Assembly: GCA_903830945.1 (NCBI GenBank)
Contig: CAIKVT010000036.1
Span: 1-64,000 of the forward strand
Direction: 5' to 3'
Source of the DNA: an uncultured Elusimicrobia bacterium
Lineage (GTDB): Bacteria; Elusimicrobiota; Elusimicrobia; UBA1565; UBA9628
DNA length: 64,000 bases
The notes under the pieces are model-generated. The model worked only from the letters and a program-made list of their open reading frames with translations, was not told the origin of the DNA and made no database searches. The position numbers and the translations under genes were made by a program. This document shows positions 42,558 through 51,136 of this stretch, one piece after another (positions within the stretch are counted from its first letter, which is position 1; the number at the start of each line of letters is the position of its first letter).

Positions 42558-43793
42558 ATGGGACGCAGCTTGGCCGTCCAACTGAAGTCCGTCCGCGCCC
42601 AGCTCTACCGGGAACGCCTGGAGAATCGGCGCCGCAACGAGCTCTTTTCCTCCGCGATACGGACCAACGACCTGCGCGAGGTCGGGGCGCAGCTCTATAG
42701 GTACTTCTTCGAATATTTCGACGTCAACCGTGGGGATATCACGATCCTCACGGATTACGACGAGCGCGAGTTCTTCGACCGGGTGGGCTGGATGCCCAGA
42801 CGGAGACTGCCCTCCATCTCCTGGTATCGCAGTCAAGCCGAAGGTCACTCCGCGTATCTTAAGGGCTTGGTCGAGGAGCAGATCTTCATCGGCTATACCG
42901 CCGAGAGCGAGAAGATCATTCGCGAGTCGCTTTTCATTGAGGCCAGCATGCTGGAGTGCATGATCACCAAGCGGCCTCGAATCGTCAACAGCGTGGTGCG
43001 CGAGCTCTCCATGGAGGAGATCGCGCAGGCCCGCCACCAGGAGACCCGGTCCTGGATGAACTGGACCGTTTTACACCCGGACAACTCTAAGGTCCTGGCT
43101 AAGATGCACATGTCCTTCAATAAGCCTCGGCAGCCGGCCTTGAAAGAGCTCGCCCGCCGGCTCCTGCCCTTCGCGGACCTATTGCGCTACCGCATCCTGC
43201 ATACCCGAGACTTTCGGCGGGCCAAGTACCTTTCCGAGCGCGATGTGCTCACGGGCTTCTATCTGCGGCCCATAATCGTCAAGCGCTGGGAGCGTTTTGT
43301 GGAGGCGGCCGGGCACGGCCGCAGGGGGGGCGTCATCAGCGTGGCCATGCTCGATCTCGACTTCTTCAAGCGCTTCAATGACCGCTACGGTCATGACGTG
43401 GGCGACGCGGTCTTGAAGCGCTTCGCCCTGGCGGTGCAGGCCACGGTGCGCGTTTCGGACGTGGTGGGGCGCTACGGGGGAGAGGAGTTCGTGGCCCTGT
43501 TCCCGGGCGCGAACTCAGATGCGGTGCGCTCGATTTTGCAGCGGGTCCACGACAGCATCCAGGATACGGACGTCCTGCTGGCCTCGGCGCGTTCGCGCGG
43601 CTCCATCCCCGAGCGCCTGCGCTTCAGCGCCGGCATCTTCACTTTACGGGTCCGGCCGGGCTCGCCGCTGCCGAGCTTCGATGAGGCTGTCAAAGCCGCC
43701 GACGACCTGCTCCTCCGCTGCAAGGAGTCGGGCCGCAACTGCTGCGCCTTTTACGGCCGGTCCAGGGCCGTGCGCAGGTATCGTTTCGACTGA
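42558..43793 (+). CDS. Diguanylate cyclase (GGDEF domain) with novel N-terminal domain
   Basis: The 411-residue cytoplasmic protein ends in a GGDEF domain: SERDVLTGFYLRPIIVKRW, AMLDLDFFKRFNDRYGHDVGDAVLKRFA and the active site GRYGGEEF (307-311). RVSD (298-301), five residues before the active site, is the c-di-GMP inhibitory I-site. Thus it should make c-di-GMP with product feedback. Residues 1-215 are an unassigned, mostly helical sensory region that may be GAF-like (SWMNWTVLHPDNSKVLAKMHMSF). No c-di-GMP receptor is seen nearby, although pseudopilin genes lie 11 kb away. Confidence 0.9.
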   Translation: MGRSLAVQLKSVRAQLYRERLENRRRNELFSSAIRTNDLREVGAQLYRYFFEYFDVNRGDITILTDYDEREFFDRVGWMPRRRLPSISWYRSQAEGHSAYLKGLVEEQIFIGYTAESEKIIRESLFIEASMLECMITKRPRIVNSVVRELSMEEIAQARHQETRSWMNWTVLHPDNSKVLAKMHMSFNKPRQPALKELARRLLPFADLLRYRILHTRDFRRAKYLSERDVLTGFYLRPIIVKRWERFVEAAGHGRRGGVISVAMLDLDFFKRFNDRYGHDVGDAVLKRFALAVQATVRVSDVVGRYGGEEFVALFPGANSDAVRSILQRVHDSIQDTDVLLASARSRGSIPERLRFSAGIFTLRVRPGSPLPSFDEAVKAADDLLLRCKESGRNCCAFYGRSRAVRRYRFD

Positions 43794-43839
43794 TTTTGTA
43801 AAATCTATTGAGATGGAATCATAGGAGGCTTACCTGATC

Positions 43840-44724
43840 ATGGCTTGGGGCAAACGAATCTTCCTGTTCATGGCCGTTAATCTGCTCATTTTGGTGACGT
43901 TGTCTTTTACCCTCAATCTTTTGGGCGTGAGGCCCTATCTCAGCGCCTACGGCATCGACTATGTATCCTTAGCGGAGTTCTGCCTGGTCTGGGGCATGGG
44001 CGGAGCCTTCATCTCTTTGGGCCTCTCTCGCATCATGGCCAAATGGATGATGGGCGTGAAAGTTATCGACCCCACCCAGGCGCGGGGCGACGCGGCCGAA
44101 CTCGTGGCCACGGTGCATCGTCTGGCGGCGGCGGCCGGGCTACCGGCGATGCCCCAGGTCGGTGTCTACGACAGCCCTGAGGTCAATGCTTTCGCCACCG
44201 GGCCGACCAAGAGCCGGGCTTTGGTCGCGGTCTCGACCGGCATCTTGAGCGCCATGGATCGCGCGGAACTCGAAGGGGTCCTGGGCCATGAGATCTCTCA
44301 TGTCGCCAACGGCGACATGGTGACCATGACCCTCATCCAGGGCATCGTCAATGCCTTCGTGATGTTCCTGGCCCGGGTCATCGGATTTTTCGTGAGCCAG
44401 CAGGTCAAGGAGGGGAATCGGCGCTGGGTCAATTTCGTGGTGGTGATGGCCCTTGAGATCCTACTCAGCCTCTTGGGCATGATGGTCGTCGCCTTATTCT
44501 CTCGGTCGCGCGAGTTTCGGGCCGACGCGGGCAGCGCGCGTCTGGCCGGACGCGAGAAGATGATCGCGGCTCTGGAGAACCTGCAGAGGACCTATGAGCC
44601 TCGCGATTCCCATGACCGGGCGATGGCCACTCTTAAGATATCGGGCCGGTCCGGAGGTTTCCTGGCGCTTTTGTCCACGCATCCGCCTCTGGCTGCCCGT
44701 ATCGCGGCGCTCAAAGGGATTTGA
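43840..44724 (+). CDS. htpX: HtpX-type membrane zinc metalloprotease
   Basis: The 294-residue M48B protease has two N-terminal membrane helices, VLGHEISHVANGDM with His150, Glu151 and His154, two more helices, and SRSREFRADAGSARL with the third ligand Glu. LSTHPPLAARIAALK is the conserved C-terminal end. HtpX degrades misfolded membrane proteins. AGGAGG lies 11 bases before the ATG, and TAAAAT in the gap from the cyclase gene may be a -10 box. Confidence 0.95.
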   Translation: MAWGKRIFLFMAVNLLILVTLSFTLNLLGVRPYLSAYGIDYVSLAEFCLVWGMGGAFISLGLSRIMAKWMMGVKVIDPTQARGDAAELVATVHRLAAAAGLPAMPQVGVYDSPEVNAFATGPTKSRALVAVSTGILSAMDRAELEGVLGHEISHVANGDMVTMTLIQGIVNAFVMFLARVIGFFVSQQVKEGNRRWVNFVVVMALEILLSLLGMMVVALFSRSREFRADAGSARLAGREKMIAALENLQRTYEPRDSHDRAMATLKISGRSGGFLALLSTHPPLAARIAALKGI

Positions 44725-44787
44725 AAACAGATTAACAGGCCCGCCATAAATTCTTAACGGCGTACGGCTACAATCTTGTCGTTCGCC

Positions 44788-45495
44788 ATGGAACCTTTAT
44801 CTCGGACCATCATTTCTTCGAAATGGACCTTGGAGCCTGCCGCCCTCCAAGACAGGATGCAGCGGCTTCAGCATCGGGTCGAGGGGTGCAAGCAGCGGCT
44901 TGCTGAGCAGAACCAATCCGTGGCCGATATCTACCGTGGAGCTTTAGCGCTCCAGGCGCAGGCCGCAGCCCTCAAGAAGACCTTCGACGGCATGGCGCCA
45001 AAGCTTCAGGCCGAGATCGCGGGCCAAGGCTTTGCGGGAGGACTCTTGCGGTGTATCCCATATCTCCTTATCGCGGCGGCGGGGATCGGCTATGGACTGA
45101 CCAACTGCACCGTGGAAGCTGCCGCCCCCATGGCAGCGGAGGTGGCCTCGCTCCGGCTGCCTTCGAGAGAGGCCTTGGCCGCCGTGAGCGCGCTTGCGCC
45201 GGGTGATCCTGAGAGAGAGGCCTTGGGGTTGGTCTATGAGTACCGTCTCCCCGGTACGGATGAGGACATGCTCGATCTTGTCGGAGCGCAGGAAGACGCC
45301 CTGGGCCCGTCGCCTTGGGAAATCGAGTGCGATGAGAGCCATCGCTGCGACGTGTCCTTTATCCCCCGCATTGGGCGGGGGGAAGAGCCTCTTTACGAAT
45401 TCGCAGTAGATCTGGGCGCCCAGGCCGTGATCCCCTCCACGACGACCGTCGAGAGACTGCGCTCCGACGCCGCGGCTCAGAACGCCGCCGGCTGA
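44788..45495 (+). CDS. Coiled-coil membrane protein of unknown function
   Basis: The 235-residue protein begins at ATG 44788; TACAAT (44769-44774) is a possible -10. Residues 20-70 form a coiled coil (ALQDRMQRLQHRVEGCKQRLAEQNQS...). One hydrophobic segment (CIPYLLIAAAGIGYGLTN) follows, then an acidic soluble region with WEIECDESHRCDVSFIP. No family is recognised. Confidence 0.55.
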   Translation: MEPLSRTIISSKWTLEPAALQDRMQRLQHRVEGCKQRLAEQNQSVADIYRGALALQAQAAALKKTFDGMAPKLQAEIAGQGFAGGLLRCIPYLLIAAAGIGYGLTNCTVEAAAPMAAEVASLRLPSREALAAVSALAPGDPEREALGLVYEYRLPGTDEDMLDLVGAQEDALGPSPWEIECDESHRCDVSFIPRIGRGEEPLYEFAVDLGAQAVIPSTTTVERLRSDAAAQNAAG

Positions 45496-45557
45496 GAGAG
45501 CCGTCGTCTGATACTCGATTTCCCCTGTCGGCGGCCGGGATGGCCTGGAGCTTGAAG

Positions 45558-45566
45558 TGATATAAT
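45558..45566 (+). promoter_or_regulatory. Extended -10 for the WD40 gene
   Basis: TGATATAAT (TG-N-TATAAT) lies 35 bases before the ATG at 45602; no -35 box is seen, in line with an extended -10 promoter. AAAGGAG serves as Shine-Dalgarno. Confidence 0.55.
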
Positions 45567-45601
45567 CAGAGCCGACGCAGCCGGAATGAAAGGAGACCCG
45601 C

Positions 45602-46576
45602 ATGAGCATCTGGTCGGTCGTGAATGCCATCGCTCTTGCGCTGGCGGCCGCCCCTGCTTCTTCTAAAGCAAAGTCTGCCGCGGTCTGGTATGGGCACAGT
45701 GACGATGTGACCTGCGTGGCCTTCTCGCCCGATGGAACCAAGGTCCTTTCCGGCAGCCGGGACCGGACCGTGCGCCTCTGGGACTCAGGGACGGGCGAGA
45801 CGCTGGCCGTCTTGGCGGGCCAGGAGACCCCGATCGCGGCCGTGGCTTTTTCTACCGACGGCAGGACGGCGCTTTCCGCCAGCGACCAGGCGGCCATACG
45901 CTCCTGGGACCTCGCCACCGGCGAGCCGGAGCTGTCCTGGCCGGGGCATGGGGGGTTCGTCTACGCTGCGGAGTTTGCTCCGGACGGCGCTCGGCTGATC
46001 ACCGGCGGCAGCGACCGCAGTCTGCGGCTCTGGAACGTGTCTACCGGCCAGGAGAAGGCGGACTGGCGGGGGGATTTCGACTATGTCCAGGCCGTCGCTT
46101 TCTCGCCGGACGGGACCAGAGCGCTGGTGGGCGGAACCGACTGCGAGGTTCTGGATCTGGCCACGGGCAAGCGCCGCATCGTCCTGGCCGGTCCCGCCGG
46201 AATCGTGCTGGACGTGGACCTGTCCCGAGACGGGACTCTGGCTTTAAGCGCGGGGATGGACGGAAACCTCAGGCTTTACGACGCTCGGACCGGAGCGCTG
46301 AAGGCCGTCTGGAAGGGGCATCGCAAGGCCGTGGCCTGGGCGGACTTTTCCCCGGACGGGTCTTTGGCGCTTTCGGGGAGCTACGATTATACCGTGCGGC
46401 TTTGGGACGTGGCCACGGGTCGGGAGATCAAGGTCTGGACGGGGCACATGGACCGGGTCCGGGCCGTGGCGTTTTCGCCGGACGGCCGGTGGGCGCTTTC
46501 GGGCAGCGATGACCGAACTCTCCGTCTCTGGGACGTGGCCGCGGTATTGGCCGAGGACCGATCCCAGCGGCGCTGA
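45602..46576 (+). CDS. Seven-bladed WD40 repeat protein
   Basis: The 324-residue protein has a short hydrophobic N-terminus (possible signal peptide, residues 1-20) and seven WD40 repeats that should close one beta-propeller. Typical units are GHSDDVTCVAFSPDGTKVLSGSRDRTVRLWD and GHMDRVRAVAFSPDGRWALSGSDDRTLRLWD; repeats 4 and 5 are the most degenerate. WD40 propellers are platforms for protein contacts, and the partner is unknown. AAAGGAG lies 7 bases before the ATG. Confidence 0.88.
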   Translation: MSIWSVVNAIALALAAAPASSKAKSAAVWYGHSDDVTCVAFSPDGTKVLSGSRDRTVRLWDSGTGETLAVLAGQETPIAAVAFSTDGRTALSASDQAAIRSWDLATGEPELSWPGHGGFVYAAEFAPDGARLITGGSDRSLRLWNVSTGQEKADWRGDFDYVQAVAFSPDGTRALVGGTDCEVLDLATGKRRIVLAGPAGIVLDVDLSRDGTLALSAGMDGNLRLYDARTGALKAVWKGHRKAVAWADFSPDGSLALSGSYDYTVRLWDVATGREIKVWTGHMDRVRAVAFSPDGRWALSGSDDRTLRLWDVAAVLAEDRSQRR

Positions 46577-46600
46577 AGAGCGCCACCCGGGGCGGTCGGG

Positions 46601-47191
46601 CTAGGCTCCGAGGGCTTCGGCTAAGTGGCTCGCTAGGGCCGAGTTGAGCAGCATGCTGATGGCACCGCAGGCACCGAGGTCAGCAGAGACGATCTGGATG
46701 TCGGCGCGCACCGCTTGGCCGTCTTCTCGCAGCAGCAGTTTTCCGAAGGCCATCTCGTCGAGCGTGGTCAGGTCTCCTTGCCAGACCTCGGGAGAGGAGA
46801 GGAAGATGATCATGAGCGCGGCGTCACTCAGAAGGTTGATCACCGGGTTGACCACCATGTTCGCGATCTCGGCCACGGCGTCGGGCTCCATGCCCGTCCA
46901 GGCGCCGGGCTTCTTGCTGAAGCCCTTGAAGAAGGCCTGGGCCACTGTCGCGGCGCTGGCTTCCGGGAAGGTCACGAGGAAGACTCCGCCTGGCAAGGTG
47001 AAGATGGCCCCGCAATGCTGCGCTCCCGCTTTCGGAGGCCGACGCATCTCATTGGCCGGGCCTTGGCGCAGGGAGAACTCGCCGGCCTGCCAGGGAGCCC
47101 CGGATATCTGGGTCAGCCGAGCCAGGCCGGAGTCCATGCCTGTGCGCATCAGGCGCTGCAGGTGCTGCTGGACCGTGCCGGAGAGGATCAT
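46601..47191 (-). CDS. CheC/CheX-like protein
   Basis: The 196-residue protein contains DAVAEIANMVVNPVINLLSDA, similar to the ExxN helix of CheC/CheX/FliY phosphatases, plus an alpha/beta frame of the CheC fold (FLVTFPEASAATVAQAFF; ADIQIVSADLGACGAISMLLN). CheC-family proteins remove phosphate from CheY-P. The gene overlaps the CheY-like gene as ATGA and follows it, which supports a partner role. No chemoreceptor or flagellar gene is nearby. Confidence 0.65.
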   Translation of the reverse strand: MILSGTVQQHLQRLMRTGMDSGLARLTQISGAPWQAGEFSLRQGPANEMRRPPKAGAQHCGAIFTLPGGVFLVTFPEASAATVAQAFFKGFSKKPGAWTGMEPDAVAEIANMVVNPVINLLSDAALMIIFLSSPEVWQGDLTTLDEMAFGKLLLREDGQAVRADIQIVSADLGACGAISMLLNSALASHLAEALGA

Positions 47192-47553
47192 CCTTGGGAG
47201 AAGCGGGTCAGTATCCGCCCCAGGTCGTCTAGGGTGAAGGGCTTGCTTAAGAACCCCGCGGCTCCGGCGCTCTGGACTTCATCGTGGACCTCTTGTTGGA
47301 CGTTGCCGGAGACTACGAGGATCCGCGCTTTGGGGTCCAACCCGCGCAGGGCCTTGAGCACGGTAAGCCCATCGCCTTCGGCCAGGGAAAGGTCGAGGGT
47401 CACGAAATCGGGTTTGTGGGACTGATAAGCGGCGACCGCTTCCGGGAGCGTGGCGGCTTCAGCCACGACTTGGTGCCCGAAGCACTCCGCGAACTCCTTG
47501 ATGAGGGTTCGGGTCACGATGCTGTCGTCTACGACCAAGATGCGCAACGGCAT
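47188..47553 (-). CDS. Stand-alone CheY-like response regulator
   Basis: A 121-residue receiver domain with all key residues: VVDDSIVTR (Asp9, Asp10), VTLDLSLAEGDG (phosphoacceptor Asp54), VVSGN (Ser82) and SKPF (Lys104). There is no output domain. It starts a two-gene unit with the CheC-like gene. The promoter (TATGAT, minus strand 47568-47563) lies 9 bases before the ATG, so the leader is at most a few bases. Confidence 0.92.
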   Translation of the reverse strand: MPLRILVVDDSIVTRTLIKEFAECFGHQVVAEAATLPEAVAAYQSHKPDFVTLDLSLAEGDGLTVLKALRGLDPKARILVVSGNVQQEVHDEVQSAGAAGFLSKPFTLDDLGRILTRFSQG

Positions 47554-47599
47554 AACGGCACAATCATATCATAAAATATCACTGAAACTGCTGGCTGAC
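47554..47599. promoter_or_regulatory. Divergent promoter region, cheY-like and TPR genes
   Basis: The 46-base interval is AT-rich. On the minus strand it holds overlapping TATGAT boxes (47568-47563 and 47573-47568). On the plus strand ATAAAAT may serve the TPR gene, whose ATG is at 47600. The two units are thus likely to share control. Confidence 0.4.
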
Positions 47600-48733
47600 A
47601 TGAGAGACCTCCTGCGACGGATCATAATATTCGGTATTGTCGTGCTCTGGGGCGGGGCCCTCCGGGCGGGCGACCCAGGCAAGGCGACCCTGCGCCGTTT
47701 GAGCGTTGAGGCGGTCCAGTGGCGGGGTCTCTACGGCGCTGGGCTCGCCGCGGGGCTCAAGGAGGACGCGCACGCCATCACTCCGCCAGAACTCGACCTC
47801 ATGACCCGCTTGGCGCGTTCGCCCGGGGTGGCGTCCGTGGTCTATCTCAACGGCTATGGTCAGGTGCGCTGGTCCGAGGATCCGGAGCTTATCATGTTTC
47901 CTCTGGAGGAATACCAGAAGAAGACGGGGGCGGTTCTCCAGGCGGCCGTCGAGGTCATGGCCTCCACCGCGGTCCGCGTCCGGCAGGCCTCGGACGCCCC
48001 GGTCTATGAGGTCGCCATCCCTATCGTTGCGCAAGGAGCCACGCAAGGCGTGCTCGACCTCTGGGTCAGGCGCGACGGGATCTTTGGACTGCTTGCCGCG
48101 CGCGCGTCATCCGCGAAGGGGTCTCAGTTCAGAACGGTCATCCCGACTCGACCTGCCATCGTCCGTCCGGTTCCGGCCGCATCTTCCGATGAGGGCCGGC
48201 ACCAGGTCCAGCAATATTATCTTTCGGGCATGGTCTACTTCGAGAAGGGGGACTACGAAAAGGCCTTGAAGGAATGGGAGACGGCCCACAAGCTCGACTA
48301 CGAAGATCAGGACGTGGCCGCGGGCTTGGCGCGCGTCCGCCGGATCCTGGGCCGCTCACAGTCGTCGGGAGAGGCGATCCCGCTTCAGGCCGCCCCGGTC
48401 TTTAACAAGAGTGAGACTCGTTCGGAAGACCAGCGGCGCTCGCGGCAGCACTATCTCGCCGGCGTCATCGGCTATGATCAGGGCGAATACTCCCGGGCCC
48501 GCGAGGAGTGGAGCGCGGCCCTGCGCCTGGATCCGGACAACGCCGATGCCGCGACAGGCCTGGCGCGGGTCGACCGTCTGGTCACGCCGGAGGATGCCAG
48601 GAATTGCGTGAACCTGTACCAGGCGCGCCGCTACGACGACGCGGCCGCGGCTTGTGCGGCGTGTCTGGAACGGGATACCAACAGCGCGGCCTGCGACGCG
48701 ACGAGAAGGCTCCTGGAAGGGCGGGTGCCGTAA
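47600..48733 (+). CDS. Exported TPR-repeat protein
   Basis: The 377-residue protein begins at ATG 47600, with an N-terminal signal or anchor (RRIIIFGIVVLWGGALRAG). Residues 25-170 resemble a PAS/cache-like sensory region (VASVVYLNGYGQVRWSED, YEVAIPIVAQGATQGVLDLWV). At least two TPR units follow: YLSGMVYFEKGDYEKALKEWETAHKLD and YLAGVIGYDQGEYSRAREEWSAALRLDPDN, and a degenerate third. It probably mediates protein contacts in the envelope. mtgA follows after 6 bases. Confidence 0.78.
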   Translation: MRDLLRRIIIFGIVVLWGGALRAGDPGKATLRRLSVEAVQWRGLYGAGLAAGLKEDAHAITPPELDLMTRLARSPGVASVVYLNGYGQVRWSEDPELIMFPLEEYQKKTGAVLQAAVEVMASTAVRVRQASDAPVYEVAIPIVAQGATQGVLDLWVRRDGIFGLLAARASSAKGSQFRTVIPTRPAIVRPVPAASSDEGRHQVQQYYLSGMVYFEKGDYEKALKEWETAHKLDYEDQDVAAGLARVRRILGRSQSSGEAIPLQAAPVFNKSETRSEDQRRSRQHYLAGVIGYDQGEYSRAREEWSAALRLDPDNADAATGLARVDRLVTPEDARNCVNLYQARRYDDAAAACAACLERDTNSAACDATRRLLEGRVP

Positions 48734-48739
48734 GCGCCT

Positions 48740-49555
48740 ATGCCCGGCAGAAGGCGCGGCCGCAAAGGCGCAAGCCTGCTCTTCAAAGTCCTGGCCACGG
48801 CCTGCCTCGTCAGCGTCGTCTACGTCCTGTGGCTTCCCGACGTAGCGCCTCTGAAGTACAGCAACCCCAGGACGACCTCTTACATCGAGCTGCGCCGGGA
48901 GGCGGCATGGCGGGCCGGCAAGAAGTTCACGCCCCGTCTGGTCTGGGCGCCCTGGGGCCGCATCTCCGAGCACTTGAAGCACGCGGTCTTCATTGCCGAG
49001 GATGACACCTTCTACAGGCATAAAGGGGTGGACTGGGTCAGCGTCAAGGCGGCCTTGCGGAAGGATTGGGAGTTGAAGCGCTTGGCCTATGGCGGCAGCA
49101 CCATTACCCAGCAGGTGGCGCGAAACCTCTACCTATCTCCCTCCAAGAACCCTCTGCGCAAGGTTAAGGAGCTGCTCATCGCCAGGCGGCTGGAGACCGA
49201 ACTGGGCAAGCGGCGCATCTTCGAACTTTACTTGAACATCGCGGAATGGGGCAAGGGCATCTATGGAGCCGAGGCCGCGGCTCAGGCTTATTTCGGGAAG
49301 TCCGCGGCGGATTTGACTCCGGACGAGGCCGTGGCCTTGGCCGTGGTCTTGCCCAATCCCCGGCGTTGGAATCCGGCGCAGAAGGGCCGCTACGTCGAGC
49401 GCAATATGCGCCGGATCATGGTCCGCATGCGGGCTTCGGGACTGCTGCCGGAGGAGGCTTCCACTATTTCCGCCGAGGATATCCGGATCGACACCGTCAC
49501 CGTGATGCCGGTCACGGCCGTGATCCCGGCCGCGCCGACGGCGACCGGCCTCTGA
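48740..49555 (+). CDS. mtgA: Monofunctional peptidoglycan transglycosylase
   Basis: The 271-residue GT51 enzyme has one N-terminal membrane helix and the five glycosyltransferase motifs: AEDDTFYRHKGVD (catalytic Glu), YGGSTITQQVARNLYLSP, RKVKELLIARRLE, KRRIFELYLNIAEWG and GIYGAEAAAQAYFGKSA. It polymerises lipid II into glycan strands outside the inner membrane. There is no transpeptidase domain. Its 3' end overlaps the convergent glycosyltransferase gene by 44 bases. Confidence 0.93.
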   Translation: MPGRRRGRKGASLLFKVLATACLVSVVYVLWLPDVAPLKYSNPRTTSYIELRREAAWRAGKKFTPRLVWAPWGRISEHLKHAVFIAEDDTFYRHKGVDWVSVKAALRKDWELKRLAYGGSTITQQVARNLYLSPSKNPLRKVKELLIARRLETELGKRRIFELYLNIAEWGKGIYGAEAAAQAYFGKSAADLTPDEAVALAVVLPNPRRWNPAQKGRYVERNMRRIMVRMRASGLLPEEASTISAEDIRIDTVTVMPVTAVIPAAPTATGL

Positions 49556-51029
49556 GCCTCGACTGGGCCCGGGGGGTGGGCGGTGGCGGCCGGATCCCGG
49601 CGCGCTCCAGGATCCGAGCGCCGGAACCGAAGCTGATGCGTCGGGAGGAGAGCCTGCGCTCTGGGTCGATCACGAGGCAAGCGGGCAGAGCCGCCAGTTG
49701 CCGCGGGGTGATGCGGCCCGCGTAGCCGGGCCAGTCCCAACTTGCCGCAGCGCCGGCCGGCGCCAGGTCCAGCATGAAATGCGCCCGTTCCGGCAGGTAA
49801 TAGTAGCGCCAAGGGGCGTACTCGAGGGGGCTCCAGTGGATGACGGGGACCCGCCGGTCCAAGGCGCGTCGGATGAGGACGCTGGATTGCGCAAGCCGCG
49901 GGTCGATGACGATGTTGGAGGTGAAGTACGCGGCGACCCCGCCGGCTGCCGTGGTCGCCAGCAACAGGCGCGCGGCGCGTCCGCAGGCGCCGGGGCAGAG
50001 TTCCTGCGCGGCCAGGGCCAGGAGCGGGTAGAAGAACATCGGAAGGAAGACCAGGTAGCGGGGTTGGCAGATGGGGCGGCCGTGCAGGGCCTCGAGCGCC
50101 GCGGCCGCGGCCAGGGGCAGGGCCAGGTTGAGCAGGCAGAAGCGGACGGCCGCGCGCTCCTCCTGGGTCAGTCCGCGCCGCGCGCGCCACAGCCCGGCCG
50201 CGGCCAGGGCCAGCGCGGCCCAGCCCAAGGCCCGGGTCCAACCCGGGACGGCCAGGCCGAGGTAGCCGGCGTCGCACAGGGCGGTGCCGAAAGCGTGGGC
50301 CACCAGGCCCGGAGAGAGGCGCTCGCTGAGGAGCAGTCCGGAGAACGCGGCGTGCCGCTGCGCCAGAAGGCTCGGCACCCAGGGCATGAAGGCGAGCCAG
50401 ACCACGCCGTGCAGAGCCAGCCAAGGCCCCAGGCTGCGGGCCCGGAAGCGCGTTTCCAGGAGCAGGCTGCATCCTAAAGACAATAGGAGGAGATGGTAGT
50501 AGTAATGCGTGTAGATGCCGCCCAGCGCCACGGCCGCGTAGAGCAGGGCGCGCCGGTTGGACCAGGCTTCGCGCAGGCTCCAGGCCAGGAGGGCCTGCGT
50601 CATGGCCAGGAGCAGGAACAGGGCGTAATGCCTGCCCGTCTGGGAGGCGTGGATCCACAGGGACGAGGCGGCGGCCAGGAAGAAGGCCAGGACCGCGGCC
50701 CGAGGCAGCAGGCGGCGGCAGAAAGCCCAGAAGAGGGGCAAAGTCGCGATGCCGCAGAGGGCGGAGAAGGTCCTCAGGCCTAAGAGCGGGTCCGACCAGA
50801 GGGGGAGCCACAGGCGCATGAGCAAGTAGTGCAGGGGGGGGCTGCTCTCCCGGGCGCGCACCAGCGCCCAGGTGCCTCGACCTGCTTGCGCGATGACCAT
50901 GGTCGAGGCCTCGTCGGACCAGAGCGAGAGGCGGGTGAGCCACAGGCAGCGCAGGACCGCGCCCAGTGCGAGGATGGCGGCGGCCTCGGGGTTTCGGCGG
51001 ACCCAGTCCCGGCAGCGGGCCAGCGTCAT
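49512..51029 (-). CDS. GT-C fold membrane glycosyltransferase (ArnT/PMT-like)
   Basis: The 505-residue protein has 10 or more transmembrane helices. The first periplasmic loop LTRLSLWSDEASTMVIA contains the acidic (W)SDE motif of GT-C glycosyltransferases, and THYYYHLLLLSLGCSLLLE fits the GT39/GT83-like core. Such enzymes transfer sugars from polyprenyl-phosphate donors to lipids or proteins in the envelope. The Arg/Pro-rich C-terminal tail overlaps the mtgA gene. The -10 TATCAT ends 6 bases before the ATG. Confidence 0.8.
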   Translation of the reverse strand: MTLARCRDWVRRNPEAAAILALGAVLRCLWLTRLSLWSDEASTMVIAQAGRGTWALVRARESSPPLHYLLMRLWLPLWSDPLLGLRTFSALCGIATLPLFWAFCRRLLPRAAVLAFFLAAASSLWIHASQTGRHYALFLLLAMTQALLAWSLREAWSNRRALLYAAVALGGIYTHYYYHLLLLSLGCSLLLETRFRARSLGPWLALHGVVWLAFMPWVPSLLAQRHAAFSGLLLSERLSPGLVAHAFGTALCDAGYLGLAVPGWTRALGWAALALAAAGLWRARRGLTQEERAAVRFCLLNLALPLAAAAALEALHGRPICQPRYLVFLPMFFYPLLALAAQELCPGACGRAARLLLATTAAGGVAAYFTSNIVIDPRLAQSSVLIRRALDRRVPVIHWSPLEYAPWRYYYLPERAHFMLDLAPAGAAASWDWPGYAGRITPRQLAALPACLVIDPERRLSSRRISFGSGARILERAGIRPPPPTPRAQSRLRGRSPSARPGSRP

Positions 51030-51035
51030 GGGGTT

Positions 51036-51044
51036 ATGATATCA
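51036..51044 (-). promoter_or_regulatory. Extended -10, leaderless promoter of the GT-C gene
   Basis: Minus-strand TGATATCAT, preceded by TTT, ends 6 bases before the ATG at 51029. Confidence 0.52.
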
Positions 51045-51101
51045 AAACGTCATCGGAGCGTGCTCTGATTGTTGATCGGTATGAATTTTTCATTAGTAGT
51101 C

Positions 51102-51130
51102 TTGACTTTATACGGCATCGGGGTTATCCT
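51102..51130 (+). promoter_or_regulatory. -35/-10 leaderless promoter of a YYPxP-head protein
   Basis: TTGACT (51102-51107), a 17-bp spacer and TATCCT (51125-51130) are followed by 6 bases and the ATG at 51137. This is the clearest case with both boxes on the plus strand. Confidence 0.65.
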
Positions 51131-51136
51131 TCGACT

